A stretch of DNA of 64,000 nt. Origin: Streptomyces bungoensis. Lineage in GTDB: Bacteria; Actinomycetota; Actinomycetes; Streptomycetales; Streptomycetaceae. Where the stretch lies: positions 377,254 to 441,253 of the forward strand of contig NZ_KQ948852.1 of NCBI RefSeq assembly GCF_001514215.1, given 5' to 3'. The position numbers were made by a program, and so were the translations under genes. Every line of letters starts with the position of its first letter. Position 1 is the first letter of the stretch. Positions 20,234 to 28,437 of the stretch are shown piece after piece. Under the pieces are notes generated by a model. That model ran no database searches, had not been told where the DNA came from, and worked only from the letters and a program-made list of their open reading frames with translations.

Positions 20234-20255
20234 AGGTGCGGCGTGCTTCCGGCCG

Positions 20256-21128
20256 TCAGGTGATGTGCCGCAGCAGGGCGGCGACGGCCGGCGGTGCCTC
20301 GCCCAGCGGCCGTACCACCATGACCTTCCAGTTCGGTGCGTGCCGGTCGAACCGGTACCGGGGCAGATCGGGGAAGCGGTCCGCGATCGACGTGGGCATG
20401 ATGCACACGCCCAGGTCGTTGCGGACCAGTTCGGCCGCCGCGACGATGTCGTTCACCTCGAACGTCGTGCCGCGGTCGACACCCGCGGCCCGGAAGGCCC
20501 GGTCGACCGCGTAGCGGATGGCCCACCCGGGTGTGAAGTCCACCAGGGGCAACCCGGCGATGTCGGCGAGCCGGACCTCCCCGTTCGGTGTCACCCCGGG
20601 GAGCGCTCGCCCGGGCGCCGCCAGCAGCACCATGTCCTCGCGGGACAGCAGCCGGGTCCTGAGCCCGCGCTGCTGCTGGCGGTCCAGCGCCACCACGGCC
20701 AGGTCCACCGTGCCGTCGCGCAGGGCCTGCCGGATGTCGGCGACGGCCGCCTGCCGCAGGTGCACGACCACGCCCGGATGCTCCGCGCGCAACGCGGCCA
20801 GGGCGTGGTGGAGTCCGGCCCACACCCCCTGCATCGTGCCCACCGTCACCCGCCCGCGCAGCTGCCCCCGGACGGCGTCGACGGCCTCGCGGGCGAGTTC
20901 GGCGGCTCGGAGTGCCGCGCGTGCGGCGGGGACGAACGCCTCCCCGGCCGGGGTGAGGGCGACACGATGCGTGGTGCGGTCGAACAGGGCGGTGCCCAGT
21001 TCGCGTTCGAGAGCGCGGACCGTGCCGGACACCGCGGACTGGACCACGTTCAGTCGCCGTGCCGCCGCCGTGAAACCGCCCGTGTCCGCCACCGAGACGA
21101 CGACCTCCATCTGCCGCAGATCCATCAT
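20256..21128 (-). CDS. LysR-family transcriptional regulator
   Basis: DNA-binding regulator of 290 residues. Residues 1-60 are the winged helix (LRQMEVVVSVADTGGFTAAARRLNVVQSAVSGTVRALERELGTALFDR split over two helices), and 90-290 the substrate-binding domain starting RGRVTVGTMQG. MMDLRQME gives two adjacent Met starts (21128 or 21125). The MFS transporter gene lies upstream on the same strand with 94 bases between, so it might control that transporter rather than the galactosidase. Effector unknown. Confidence 0.9.
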   Translation of the reverse strand: MMDLRQMEVVVSVADTGGFTAAARRLNVVQSAVSGTVRALERELGTALFDRTTHRVALTPAGEAFVPAARAALRAAELAREAVDAVRGQLRGRVTVGTMQGVWAGLHHALAALRAEHPGVVVHLRQAAVADIRQALRDGTVDLAVVALDRQQQRGLRTRLLSREDMVLLAAPGRALPGVTPNGEVRLADIAGLPLVDFTPGWAIRYAVDRAFRAAGVDRGTTFEVNDIVAAAELVRNDLGVCIMPTSIADRFPDLPRYRFDRHAPNWKVMVVRPLGEAPPAVAALLRHIT

Positions 21129-21221
21129 CCGCTCCCGGTCAAGCAGTGCTGCGCCCCGCGCCCGCGGCGCCGGTTCGGTCTTCGCCGCATCGTATGCGGA
21201 CGGCGCCGGAAGCCGGTCCGG

Positions 21222-22442
21222 CTAGGACGTCGCCCCCTGCCGGCGTTCGGTGGTCCAGTAGAGGAGGGCGATGACGGGAAGGGCGGCGCCCAGGCCCGTG
21301 AGGGCGGCCCAGCCCCCGGCGTGGTAGACGACGGAGCCGAGTTGGGAGCCGACGGCTCCGCCCGCGAAGAACGTGGCGATGAAGGCGCTGTTGAGGCGGG
21401 CGCGGGCGGCGGGGTCGAGCTGGTAGACGGTGTGCTGGCCGAGGATGAGGGTGGTCTGTACGGCCATGTCGAGGAGGATCGCGGCCAGGGCGATCAGGAC
21501 GACGCTGCCCCTGCCGAACCCGGCGAGCGCGAAGGCGAGGGCGGCGACGCCGAAGGCGATGCCGGTCGCCGGGCGCACGAGCCCCCGGTCTGCCCAGTGC
21601 CCGGCGAACGGGGCCACGGCCGCTCCGGCCGCACCGACGAGGGCGAACACGCCGACCCCGACCGGGGAGTAGTGGAAGCGGGGGCCGGTCAGCACGAAGG
21701 AGACGGTGGTCCAGAACGCGCTGAAGGCGCCGAACATCGCCGCCTGGTACAGGCCGCGGCGCAGCAGGACCGGGTGGGTGCGCACCAGCCGGGCCGTGGA
21801 GCGCAGCACGTGGTGGTACGGGATGGTCGTGGTCGGCGCGTGCCGCGGCAGCGCCGCGCGCAGGGCGACCGCGAGCACGGCCATCAGGGCGGCGGAGCCG
21901 AGGAAGACGACACGCCAGCCGGCGAGGTCCGAGACCAGGCTGCTCAGGGTGCGGGAGAGCAGGATGCCGGTGAGCAGGCCGCTCATCACCCGGCCGACGA
22001 CGCGGCCGCGGGCGTGGTCGGGCGCCAGGCTCGCGGCGAACGGCACCAGGATCTGGGCGACGACCGAGGTGGCGCCGCTGACCAGTGACGCGATCAGCAG
22101 CATGGGGAAGCTGGTGGCGAGTCCCGCCGCCACGAGGGCGAGGGTCGTGACGGTCAGCAGGACGGTGATCAGGTTGCGCTTCTCCAGCCGGTCGCCGAGA
22201 GGCACCAGGAAGAGCATGCCGATCACGTAGCCGACCTGGGTGAGCGTGATCAGCGCGCCGGCGGTCGCCGTGCCGATGTGGAAGACGCCGCTCAGCGAGG
22301 ACAGCAGGGGCTGGGCGTAGTAGAGGTTGGCGACCGTCAGGCCGGAGGCGACGGCCAGGAGCGCTACCAGCCGGCCCGGCACGCCGTGAGGGGAACTCGT
22401 GGTGGGCCGGCGCGAGCTGTGCAGCTCGGATGACACGGACAT
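21222..22442 (-). CDS. MFS transporter, probable sugar or drug exporter
   Basis: Membrane protein of 406 residues with about 12 helices. The first helix VALLAVASGLTVANLYYAQPLL and the loop GDRLEKRNLI (motif A: G-x-x-x-D-R-x-x-R-R/K-x) place it in the MFS; NLYYAQPLLSSL is typical of the YdhP/AraJ-like exporters. Start: ATG at 22442 with GAGAAGG seven bases upstream (a GTG at 22448 is two codons earlier). It is followed by a LysR gene. No catalytic feature reveals the substrate. Confidence 0.88.
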   Translation of the reverse strand: MSVSSELHSSRRPTTSSPHGVPGRLVALLAVASGLTVANLYYAQPLLSSLSGVFHIGTATAGALITLTQVGYVIGMLFLVPLGDRLEKRNLITVLLTVTTLALVAAGLATSFPMLLIASLVSGATSVVAQILVPFAASLAPDHARGRVVGRVMSGLLTGILLSRTLSSLVSDLAGWRVVFLGSAALMAVLAVALRAALPRHAPTTTIPYHHVLRSTARLVRTHPVLLRRGLYQAAMFGAFSAFWTTVSFVLTGPRFHYSPVGVGVFALVGAAGAAVAPFAGHWADRGLVRPATGIAFGVAALAFALAGFGRGSVVLIALAAILLDMAVQTTLILGQHTVYQLDPAARARLNSAFIATFFAGGAVGSQLGSVVYHAGGWAALTGLGAALPVIALLYWTTERRQGATS

Positions 22443-22585
22443 GTGCACCTTCTCGAGGGCGAACCGGGAGACCGGATCGGGTGGACTGCGGCGTGGCCGG
22501 CAGCTCCTTCGATGCCGTCACGCACAGCACAAGCGCCGGTCGGCCCTGCGTGCTTCCCCATCCGGAGCGATGGTTCGCGATATCA

Positions 22586-22606
22586 GTCATCTCGATCGGA
22601 GATGAC
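22586..22606. promoter_or_regulatory. 8-bp inverted repeat GTCATCTC...GAGATGAC
   Basis: GTCATCTC at 22586-22593 and GAGATGAC at 22599-22606 flank a 5-base loop, just after the LacI-remnant stop codon. It could be the old LacI terminator or an operator of the MFS gene about 140 bases downstream. No decision possible. Confidence 0.4.
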
Positions 22607-22610
22607 AGGC

Positions 22611-23020
22611 TCAGAGCCCGCCGCCCGTGCTCTCCCGGACGGCCAGCCGGTGACCGACGGTGCGGTCGATGGCGTCGTCCGCGCCCGGCCGGTCGATCTG
22701 CTCGATCCGGTCGACCAGCAGGGACACCGCGTCGTCGGCGATGGCCTCCTTGTCGGGGGCGACGGTGGTGAGGCTCGGCACGCTGAAGCGTGCGGCCTCG
22801 ATGTCGTCGAACCCGACCACGTCCATGTCGTCCGGTGCGCGCAGGCCCGCCTCGTGCAGGGCGCGCAGCGCGCCGAGGGCGAGGTGGTCGTTCAGGCACA
22901 GGAGGGCGTCCGGACGGGGGTGCCGCTCGAGCGCGGCGGCCGCCGCCCGGGCGCCGTCGCGCCAGTGGTAGTGCTCGACGGGCAGCACCAGGTCCGGCGT
23001 GAAGGGGATGGCCGGCGCCG
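22611..23020 (-). pseudogene. LacI-family regulator, truncated (DNA-binding and N-terminal sensor part deleted)
   Basis: Only the last ~136 residues of a LacI/PurR-type repressor remain: IPFTPDLVLPVEHYHWRDGA, PDALLCLNDHLALGALRAL, DMDVVGFDDIEAARFSVPSL and the ending HRLAVREST. Intact members have about 340 residues, so the helix-turn-helix and half of the sugar-binding fold are gone. The homology stops near 23020, where the plus strand begins to read as a sugar ABC permease. The open frame continues to 23258 but is then only antisense of that permease. The gene cannot make a DNA-binding repressor. Confidence 0.82.
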
Positions 23021-23631
23021 TCCTCGCCTCCCGGGTGCGGCGCGGCCGGGTCCTGTACCGCGTGGCGTTCTTCGCGCCGTACGTGGTGCCGTCGTCCGTC
23101 GTCGCGCTGATCTTCCTGTGGATGTACACCCCGCAGATCGGGCTGATCCCCAAGGTCTTCGGCGCCGTGGGGCTGCCGGTGCCCGACTTCATCGGCAGCA
23201 CCTCCGGCGGCTGGACCGCCGTGACGCTCATGACCCTGTGGTGGACGTTCGGGTTCAACTTCGTCCTCTACACCGCCGCGATCCAGGACATCTCGCCGGA
23301 GGTCCACGAGGCGGCGGCCCTCGACGGGGCGAGTCCGTGGCAGCAGATACGCCACCTGACCGTACCGCTGCTCTGCCGCACCACCAGCCTGGTGCTGATC
23401 CTGCAGATCCTCGCCTCGCTCAAGGTCTTCGACCAGATCTACCTGCTCCTCGGCGGCGGCCCGAACCAGTCCACCCGCCCGGTCATCGAGTACATCTACG
23501 ACACCGGCTTCACCTCCTACCGGGGCGGTTACGGCGCCGCCGCCGCCCTGGTCCATTTCGTCGTCATCGTCGCGATCTCCGCGGCCTGGTACGGGCTGCG
23601 ACGCCGCCGCGCGACCGGCACCGCGGTCTGA
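22999..23631 (+). pseudogene. Sugar ABC transporter permease (MalF/UgpA type), 5'-truncated
   Basis: The frame covers the C-terminal two thirds of a binding-protein-dependent permease: YRVAFFAPYVVPSSVVALIF, the EAA loop EAAALDGASPWQQIRHLTVP that contacts the ATPase, and the last membrane helices. Homology starts near residue 4 (AGAVLASRVRRGR), so the first ~110 residues with two membrane helices are missing against a normal 290-310. The ATG at 22999 lies inside the opposing LacI remnant and has no ribosome site. The neighbouring second permease is intact. Translation of the fragment is possible, but function is unlikely. Confidence 0.75.
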
Positions 23632-23642
23632 ACGGAGGATCC

Positions 23643-24515
23643 ATGACCACCCTCATCCAGCCGCGGGCCGCCACGGTGCGGGGCGTGCCCGCCGTCGACG
23701 GCGGGCGGCTCTTCAACCGCCTGTGCGCCGTGTGCCTCACCCTGTTCGCCCTCATCTGGCTGGTGCCCTTCGCCTCGGCGATCGCGACGTCCCTGCGCTC
23801 CGACGGCTCGATCACCCGGAACCCGACGCCACCGTTCGCCGGCGGCTGGTCCCTGCACGCCTACTCCACCGCGCGGAACGACCATCCGATCGGCACCTGG
23901 TACCTCAACAGCCTGGTCATCTCGTCCCTCGCCGTGGTCTTCACCGTGGTCTTCGGCTCCATGGCGGGCTTCGCGCTGGCGTTCCTGCGGTACCGCGGCC
24001 GGGCCGTGGTGCTGGCCCTGGTCGCGGCGGGGCTGATGCTGCCGAGCGAGGCGCTGGTGCTGCCCCAGTTCATCGAGTACCGCTCCTTCCACCTCCTCGG
24101 CACCTTCTGGGCCCTGGTCCTGCCGTCCGTCGCGGCGCCGATCTCGGTCTTCGTCTTCCAGTCGTTCTTCCGCGGCATCCCCGTCGCGCTGATCGAGGCC
24201 GCCCGCGTCGACGGGGCGAGCTGGTGGCGGGTCTACGCGGGGGTCTGCATGCCGATCTGCCGCCCCGCCCTGTCCACCGTCGCCATCCTGACCTTCATCA
24301 CCACCTGGAACTCCTTCCTCTGGCCCCTGCTCGTCCTCAACCAGACCAGGTCCCAGACCATCCCGGTGGGCCTGGCGTCTCTGGTCAGCAACAGCAACAT
24401 CCAGTACGCCGAGGTGATGGCCTCCTCGGTGCTGGGATTCCTGCCGCTGATCGCTGTGTTCCTCGTCTTCCAGCGGCAGATCGTGCAGGGAGTCGCCACG
24501 ACGGGCATCAAGTGA
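23643..24515 (+). CDS. Sugar ABC transporter permease (MalG/UgpE type)
   Basis: Inner-membrane permease of 290 residues with about six helices (first at 27-48, LTLFALIWLVPFASAIATSL). The EAA loop reads EAARVDGASWWRVYAGVCMP near 195. CGGAGG lies five bases before the ATG, and the gene starts 11 bases after the truncated first permease. It would need a partner permease, a solute-binding lipoprotein and an ATPase (MsiK in Streptomyces); the first is broken and the second is absent here, so this gene is probably a stranded survivor of the deletion. Confidence 0.88.
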   Translation: MTTLIQPRAATVRGVPAVDGGRLFNRLCAVCLTLFALIWLVPFASAIATSLRSDGSITRNPTPPFAGGWSLHAYSTARNDHPIGTWYLNSLVISSLAVVFTVVFGSMAGFALAFLRYRGRAVVLALVAAGLMLPSEALVLPQFIEYRSFHLLGTFWALVLPSVAAPISVFVFQSFFRGIPVALIEAARVDGASWWRVYAGVCMPICRPALSTVAILTFITTWNSFLWPLLVLNQTRSQTIPVGLASLVSNSNIQYAEVMASSVLGFLPLIAVFLVFQRQIVQGVATTGIK

Positions 24516-24516
24516 G

Positions 24517-24555
24517 TGACCGGTCCCGCCGCGGCGCCGGGGGCGGCCCCGGTCA
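24517..24555. terminator. Bidirectional hairpin terminator
   Basis: TGACCGG (24517-24523) pairs with CCGGTCA (24549-24555), continued by a CCGCC/GGCGG pair inside. It overlaps the end of the convergent aldo/keto reductase gene and directly follows the permease stop. Confidence 0.65.
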
Positions 24556-25551
24556 GTCGCCGAGCAGGGCGCCCGTGCCCTCGGGGGTGAACCGGCTGAG
24601 CGCCTCGTCGATCCGGGCCAGGGTGTCGGGGTGCAGGCGCACCCGGGCGGCCGCGAGGTTCTCGGCGATGTGGGCGGGCGTGCGGCTGCCCGGGATGGGA
24701 ACGACGTGCTCGTCCTGGTGCAGCAGCCAGGCCAGGGACAGCTGGGCCGGGGTGAGCCCGAGGTCGGCGGCGACACCCCGCAGGGGGGCGTAACGGTCGT
24801 GGTTCGCTTTGAGGTTGGCCTCCTGGAACCGCGGGAGGTTGCGCCGGAAGTCGCCGTCGGCGACCTCCCGGACGGTGCCGGTGAGGAAGCCTCCGCCCAG
24901 CGGGCTCCAGGCGACCAGGCCCACGCCCAGGTCGCGGGCGGCCGCGTACAGCTCGGTGTCGATGGGCTGCCACATCGACCACTGCACCTGGACGGCCGTG
25001 ACCGGATGGACCGCGTGGGCCCGGCGGAGCTGGTCCGCGTCGACGTTGGACAGACCGAGATGGCGTACCAGGCCGTCGGAGACCAGCTCGGCGACGGCGC
25101 CGACGGTCTCCTCCAGCGGCACCTGGGGGTCGGGGAAGTGGGGGTAGTACAGGTCGATGACGTCCGTACCGAGGTTGCGCAGGGACTGTTCCGCGTAGCC
25201 GCGCACGTACCGGGGGTCGGCGTTGACGGCCAGCTCGCCGAAGGCGTACGAGACCGGGAAGCGGTGTGCCGGTGCGCCGTCCGGGATGCGGAAGCCGAAC
25301 TTGGTGGCGACCACGGCGTTCTCGCGGCGGCCGCGCAGCGCCCGGCCGACGATCCGCTCGTTGTGCCCGTCGGCGCCGTAGCCGTCGGCGGTGTCGACGA
25401 GAGTGGCGCCTTCGTCGAGGGCGGCGCGCAGGGCGTCGACCGCCCGGCGGTCGTCGATCTCCCCGTACATGCCGGGGGAAAGGACCATCGCGCCGAAGCC
25501 GAGCGCCGAGGTCTCCAGGTTCGCCAGACGGCGAGCGGGCAGGGTGGTCAT
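24553..25551 (-). CDS. Aldo/keto reductase
   Basis: A 332-residue NADPH-dependent TIM-barrel oxidoreductase. Active-site segments: LVDTADGYGADGHNERIVG (Asp, Tyr), NAVVATKFGF (Lys) and DLYYPHFPDPQVPLEET (His); LVAWSPLGGGFLTG and VPIPGSRTPAHIAENLAA bind the cofactor. It belongs to the YakC/AKR13-like group. The start at 25551 has AGGAGC upstream; the longer frame to 25620 is Pro/His rich and rejected. Divergent from a LysR regulator gene, its likely controller. Confidence 0.9.
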   Translation of the reverse strand: MTTLPARRLANLETSALGFGAMVLSPGMYGEIDDRRAVDALRAALDEGATLVDTADGYGADGHNERIVGRALRGRRENAVVATKFGFRIPDGAPAHRFPVSYAFGELAVNADPRYVRGYAEQSLRNLGTDVIDLYYPHFPDPQVPLEETVGAVAELVSDGLVRHLGLSNVDADQLRRAHAVHPVTAVQVQWSMWQPIDTELYAAARDLGVGLVAWSPLGGGFLTGTVREVADGDFRRNLPRFQEANLKANHDRYAPLRGVAADLGLTPAQLSLAWLLHQDEHVVPIPGSRTPAHIAENLAAARVRLHPDTLARIDEALSRFTPEGTGALLGD

Positions 25552-25656
25552 GGAAGGAGCTCCTGGGGGATGCGGGGAATGCGGGTGGGGGACGCCGGCC
25601 GGTCGCGGCCGTGGTCCCACTCTCCGCGGCCGCCTGCCGCCGTGTCCAAGACCTAG

Positions 25657-25667
25657 CGGTATAACCG
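25657..25667. promoter_or_regulatory. CGGT-ATA-ACCG palindrome in the AKR/LysR divergent gap
   Basis: A perfect 4-3-4 inverted repeat six bases before the LysR ATG and about 105 bases upstream of the aldo/keto reductase ATG. A LysR-type T-N11-A pattern (25660 to 25672) overlaps it. Position and symmetry fit autoregulation of the divergent pair; function inferred. Confidence 0.4.
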
Positions 25668-25673
25668 TTGGAT

Positions 25674-26561
25674 ATGGACGTTCACCTGCGGGACCTGCGC
25701 TATTTCGTGGCCGTGGCCGAGGAACTGCACTTCACGCGGGCCGCGGAGCGGCTCTACCTCTCCCAGCCGGCCCTGTCCAAGCAGATCCGGGTGCTCGAAC
25801 GGCAGCTCGGCTTCCCGCTCTTCGACCGGCGGAGCCGGCAACTGGAACTCACCCCGCAGGGCGAGGCGCTGCTGGGGCCCGCCCGGCACCTGCTGGCGGA
25901 CTGGCAGCGGGCCTTGGCCGGTGCGCGGGGCGCCGGGGCCGCCGTGTCCCTCACGGTCGGCATGCAGACCGCCGTGGGACGGGACGTGCAGCGCGACGTG
26001 ATCGCGGGATTCCGCGAGCGGGGATGGCGGATCCTCCTGCGGCTGGTGACGTGGGACGATCCGAGTGCCGGTCTCACCGACGGCACCTGCGACCTGGCCT
26101 TCGTCTGGCTTCCGCTCCCCGGCGCCGGCCTGGCCACGCGGACCCTGGTCGCGGAGCGGGTATGGGTGGCGCTGCCCCCCGGACACCGGCTGGCCAGCCG
26201 GCCGGAGATCGACTTCGACGAACTGGCCGACGAGCCGTTCGTCGCGCTTCCCCGGAGCGCGGGCCCGCTCAGGGACTTCTGGCTCGCCACCGCGGCCCGC
26301 GGCGGGCGGCAACCCCGCATCGGCGCGGAGGCCGCGTCGACCGACGAGGTCCTCGAGGCGGTGGCCTCGCACCAGGGCGTCGTGCTGATCGCCGAAGGCA
26401 ACGTCGGCCTGTACCAGCGGTCGGATCTCGTCTACCGCCCCGTGCGCGGCCTGCCGGAGGCGGAACTGGCCATCGCCTGGCGCAGCGACGACCGCCGTCC
26501 CGAGATCGCCGAACTGGTCGCCGCCCTCACCGGCCACTCGCGCACGCAGCCGCACGGCTGA
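25674..26561 (+). CDS. LysR-family transcriptional regulator
   Basis: A 295-residue regulator. The N-terminal winged helix reads LRDLRYFVAVAEELHFTRAA and LYLSQPALSKQIRVLERQLG, ending LFDRRSRQLELTPQGEALL. The effector domain starts near 92 (VSLTVGMQTAVGRDVQ). The ATG at 25674 is used; a TTG two codons earlier is possible, and no strong ribosome site is present, so the mRNA may have a very short leader. Divergent from the aldo/keto reductase gene, which it probably controls. Confidence 0.9.
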   Translation: MDVHLRDLRYFVAVAEELHFTRAAERLYLSQPALSKQIRVLERQLGFPLFDRRSRQLELTPQGEALLGPARHLLADWQRALAGARGAGAAVSLTVGMQTAVGRDVQRDVIAGFRERGWRILLRLVTWDDPSAGLTDGTCDLAFVWLPLPGAGLATRTLVAERVWVALPPGHRLASRPEIDFDELADEPFVALPRSAGPLRDFWLATAARGGRQPRIGAEAASTDEVLEAVASHQGVVLIAEGNVGLYQRSDLVYRPVRGLPEAELAIAWRSDDRRPEIAELVAALTGHSRTQPHG

Positions 26562-26660
26562 AACACACGGGCCGGACGGGCGTCGCCGCATCCGCGGCCC
26601 GGCGGCGCGGGGAAGGAGGTCGGGGTGCGCGTCGCGCGGCGGGCACCGGAAGGAGGAGAC

Positions 26661-27893
26661 GTGGGCGGCGGCGAGTGGGACGCGGTGGTGGTGGGCGCCG
26701 GACTGGCGGGACTGGCCTGTGCCCGCGACCTGCACGCGCTGGGCCTGCGGGTCCGGGTGCTGGAGGCCGGCGACCGGGTGGGCGGCCGGATGCGGACCGA
26801 CCGCGTGGAGGGCTGCGTGGTGGACCGGGGCTTCCAGGTGTTCAACACCTCCTATCCGCAAGTGCGCAGGCGACTGCCCCTGGGGCGGCTGCGGCTGCGG
26901 CCCTTCACGCCGGGTTTCCTCGTCCACGACGGGGAGCGGCGGCTGCGGTTCGCCGATCCGACGCGGGCGCCCCGGCAGGCGTTCGGTGCGCTCACCGGCG
27001 GACTCGCCGGGCCGCGCGACCTGGCGGCGCTGGCCGCCCTGACCGGCTTCGACACGCTGGCCCCGGCGGCACTCCTGCGGCGCATGCCGGAGACCTCCAC
27101 GCGGCGCCTCCTGGCGGCGGCCGGTTTCGGTGAGGGGTTCGTGGAGCGGTTCTTCCGGCCGTTCCTGAGCGGCGTGTTCCTGGAGGAGGACCTCGCCACC
27201 TCCAGCCGGTTCTTCCACCTGGTGTGGCGGAGCATGGCGCGCGGCACGATCTGCCTGCCCGCCGCCGGCGTCGGGGCCGTGCCGGAGCTGCTGGCCGCGG
27301 CGCTGCCGCCCGGGACTCTCGCCCTGGAGTCGCCGGTGACGGAGCTGACGGAGGACGGCGCCGTGGTCGGCGGGGAGCGCACGGTGGCCGCACGGGCCGT
27401 GGTGGTCGCGGCGGACGCCGTGACCGCGGCCCGGCTGCTGCCCGGCCTCGCCGTGCCGCCGTACCGCACGGTGACGACCTACTACCACCTCGCCCCGAAC
27501 TCGCCGCTGCGTGAGCCGACCCTGCTCACGGACGTACGGCGGCGGTTCACCAACAGCGTCGTCCTGAGCGAGCTCCATCCGTCCCACGCGCCGCGCGGGT
27601 ACGCCCTGGTGGCCACGTCCGTCCTGGGTGACGGGACCGAGGCGCGGGAGAGCGCGCTGCGGGCGGCGCTGGCCGAGTGCTACGGCACCGACACGGCGGG
27701 CTGGGACCTGCTCACCGTCCGGACGGTGGCCGGGGCCCTGCCCGCCATGGAGCCGCCCCTGACGCTCAGCCGCCGTGCCCGGGTGGGCCCGGGCCGCTAC
27801 GTGTGCGGCGACCACCGCGCCACGGGCTCGGTGCAGGGCGCGCTCGCCTCGGGGGCGCGGGCCGCCCGGGAGGTGGCGGCCGACCTGGCGTGA
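26661..27893 (+). CDS. FAD-dependent oxidoreductase (amine oxidase/phytoene desaturase-like)
   Basis: Flavoprotein of 410 residues. The dinucleotide motif VVVGAGLAGLACARDL is near residue 8, with LEAGDRVGGRMRTD completing the FAD site; the C-terminal FAD motif is YVCGDHRATGSVQGALASG. This arrangement is that of NAD(P)-binding Rossmann flavin amine oxidase/carotenoid desaturase relatives. Two in-frame GTG starts (26625 and 26661) each have a full AAGGAGG or GGAGG site; I used the second because the FAD motif then sits close to the N terminus. The stop codon abuts an operator of the following operon. Confidence 0.86.
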   Translation: MGGGEWDAVVVGAGLAGLACARDLHALGLRVRVLEAGDRVGGRMRTDRVEGCVVDRGFQVFNTSYPQVRRRLPLGRLRLRPFTPGFLVHDGERRLRFADPTRAPRQAFGALTGGLAGPRDLAALAALTGFDTLAPAALLRRMPETSTRRLLAAAGFGEGFVERFFRPFLSGVFLEEDLATSSRFFHLVWRSMARGTICLPAAGVGAVPELLAAALPPGTLALESPVTELTEDGAVVGGERTVAARAVVVAADAVTAARLLPGLAVPPYRTVTTYYHLAPNSPLREPTLLTDVRRRFTNSVVLSELHPSHAPRGYALVATSVLGDGTEARESALRAALAECYGTDTAGWDLLTVRTVAGALPAMEPPLTLSRRARVGPGRYVCGDHRATGSVQGALASGARAAREVAADLA

Positions 27894-27908
27894 GCAACCG
27901 AAGGTTGC
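27894..27908. promoter_or_regulatory. ArsR-type operator 1, GCAACC-GAA-GGTTGC
   Basis: Perfect 6-3-6 palindrome immediately after the oxidoreductase stop codon. It overlaps the -35 hexamer TTGCAC (27905-27910) of the SRPBCC/ArsR operon. A second copy lies 45 bases downstream. Confidence 0.75.
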
Positions 27909-27933
27909 ACATGAGGGAATCCTGCTCTAGGGT
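27905..27933 (+). promoter_or_regulatory. Promoter of the SRPBCC-ArsR operon
   Basis: TTGCAC at 27905-27910, 17-base spacer, TAGGGT at 27928-27933: a good match to the Streptomyces housekeeping promoter. The two palindromes overlap the -35 and the expected start point, so a bound repressor would block it. Confidence 0.7.
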
Positions 27934-27938
27934 TATAC

Positions 27939-27953
27939 GCAACCAGAGGTTGC
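27939..27953. promoter_or_regulatory. ArsR-type operator 2, GCAACC-AGA-GGTTGC
   Basis: Perfect 6-3-6 palindrome with the same arms as operator 1, five bases downstream of the -10 and 19 bases before the first ATG. Most likely bound by the ArsR-family product encoded in the operon. Confidence 0.75.
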
Positions 27954-27972
27954 GAGACATCGGGAGAGCGGG

Positions 27973-28437
27973 ATGGAGTACGGCAGCATCGAGCGGGAGA
28001 TCCACATCGACGCCACGCCCGAGGTGGTCTACGAGGTCGTCAGCAGACCCGAGCACCTGCGGGAGTGGTGGCCGGACGAGGCGGAGTTCGAGCCGGTGCC
28101 CGGCGCCACCGGCGTCATCTCGTTCGGTGACAGGGCCACGCCGGGCGCGCAGGTCGTACCACTCACGGTGATCGAGGCCGAGCCGCCCCGGCGGTTCTCC
28201 TTCCGCTGGGTGTACGACAAGGACGCGGCCGCGGCGCCGGCCGACTCCCTCCTGGTGACCTTCGAGCTGATCCCGTCGGGCGCGGGCACCCTGCTGCGCT
28301 TCACCGAGACGGGGTTCCGGGAGAAGGGCTGGGAGGCGGCGGTGCTCGAGGAGCAGTACCGCCAGCACGTCACCGGCTGGGACCACTTCCTGCCCCGCCT
28401 GGTCGCGTACGTCGCCCGGGTGGTGTCGGCACCGTGA
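27973..28437 (+). CDS. SRPBCC/AHSA1-domain protein
   Basis: A 154-residue START-like (Aha1 C-terminal type) protein with a hydrophobic cavity. It starts IEREIHIDATPEVVYEVVSRPEHLREWW and ends with the long helix VTGWDHFLPRLVAYVARV. GGGAGAG lies before the ATG. First gene of a three-gene operon; its stop overlaps the ArsR start (GTGA at 28434-28437). Such proteins accompany ArsR regulators and are thought to bind or modify small hydrophobic ligands; the ligand is unknown. Confidence 0.88.
   Translation: MEYGSIEREIHIDATPEVVYEVVSRPEHLREWWPDEAEFEPVPGATGVISFGDRATPGAQVVPLTVIEAEPPRRFSFRWVYDKDAAAAPADSLLVTFELIPSGAGTLLRFTETGFREKGWEAAVLEEQYRQHVTGWDHFLPRLVAYVARVVSAP

Noticed and set aside
20265..22088. 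Plus-strand frame of about 607 codons across the LysR and MFS genes
   Set aside because: Low-complexity Arg/Gly/His text; both genes on the minus strand have full family motifs.
23643..24515. Fusion of LacI-side and permease frames into one 690-codon gene starting at 22443
   Set aside because: The open frame is accidental; only the part from the ATG at 23643, with CGGAGG upstream, is a permease.
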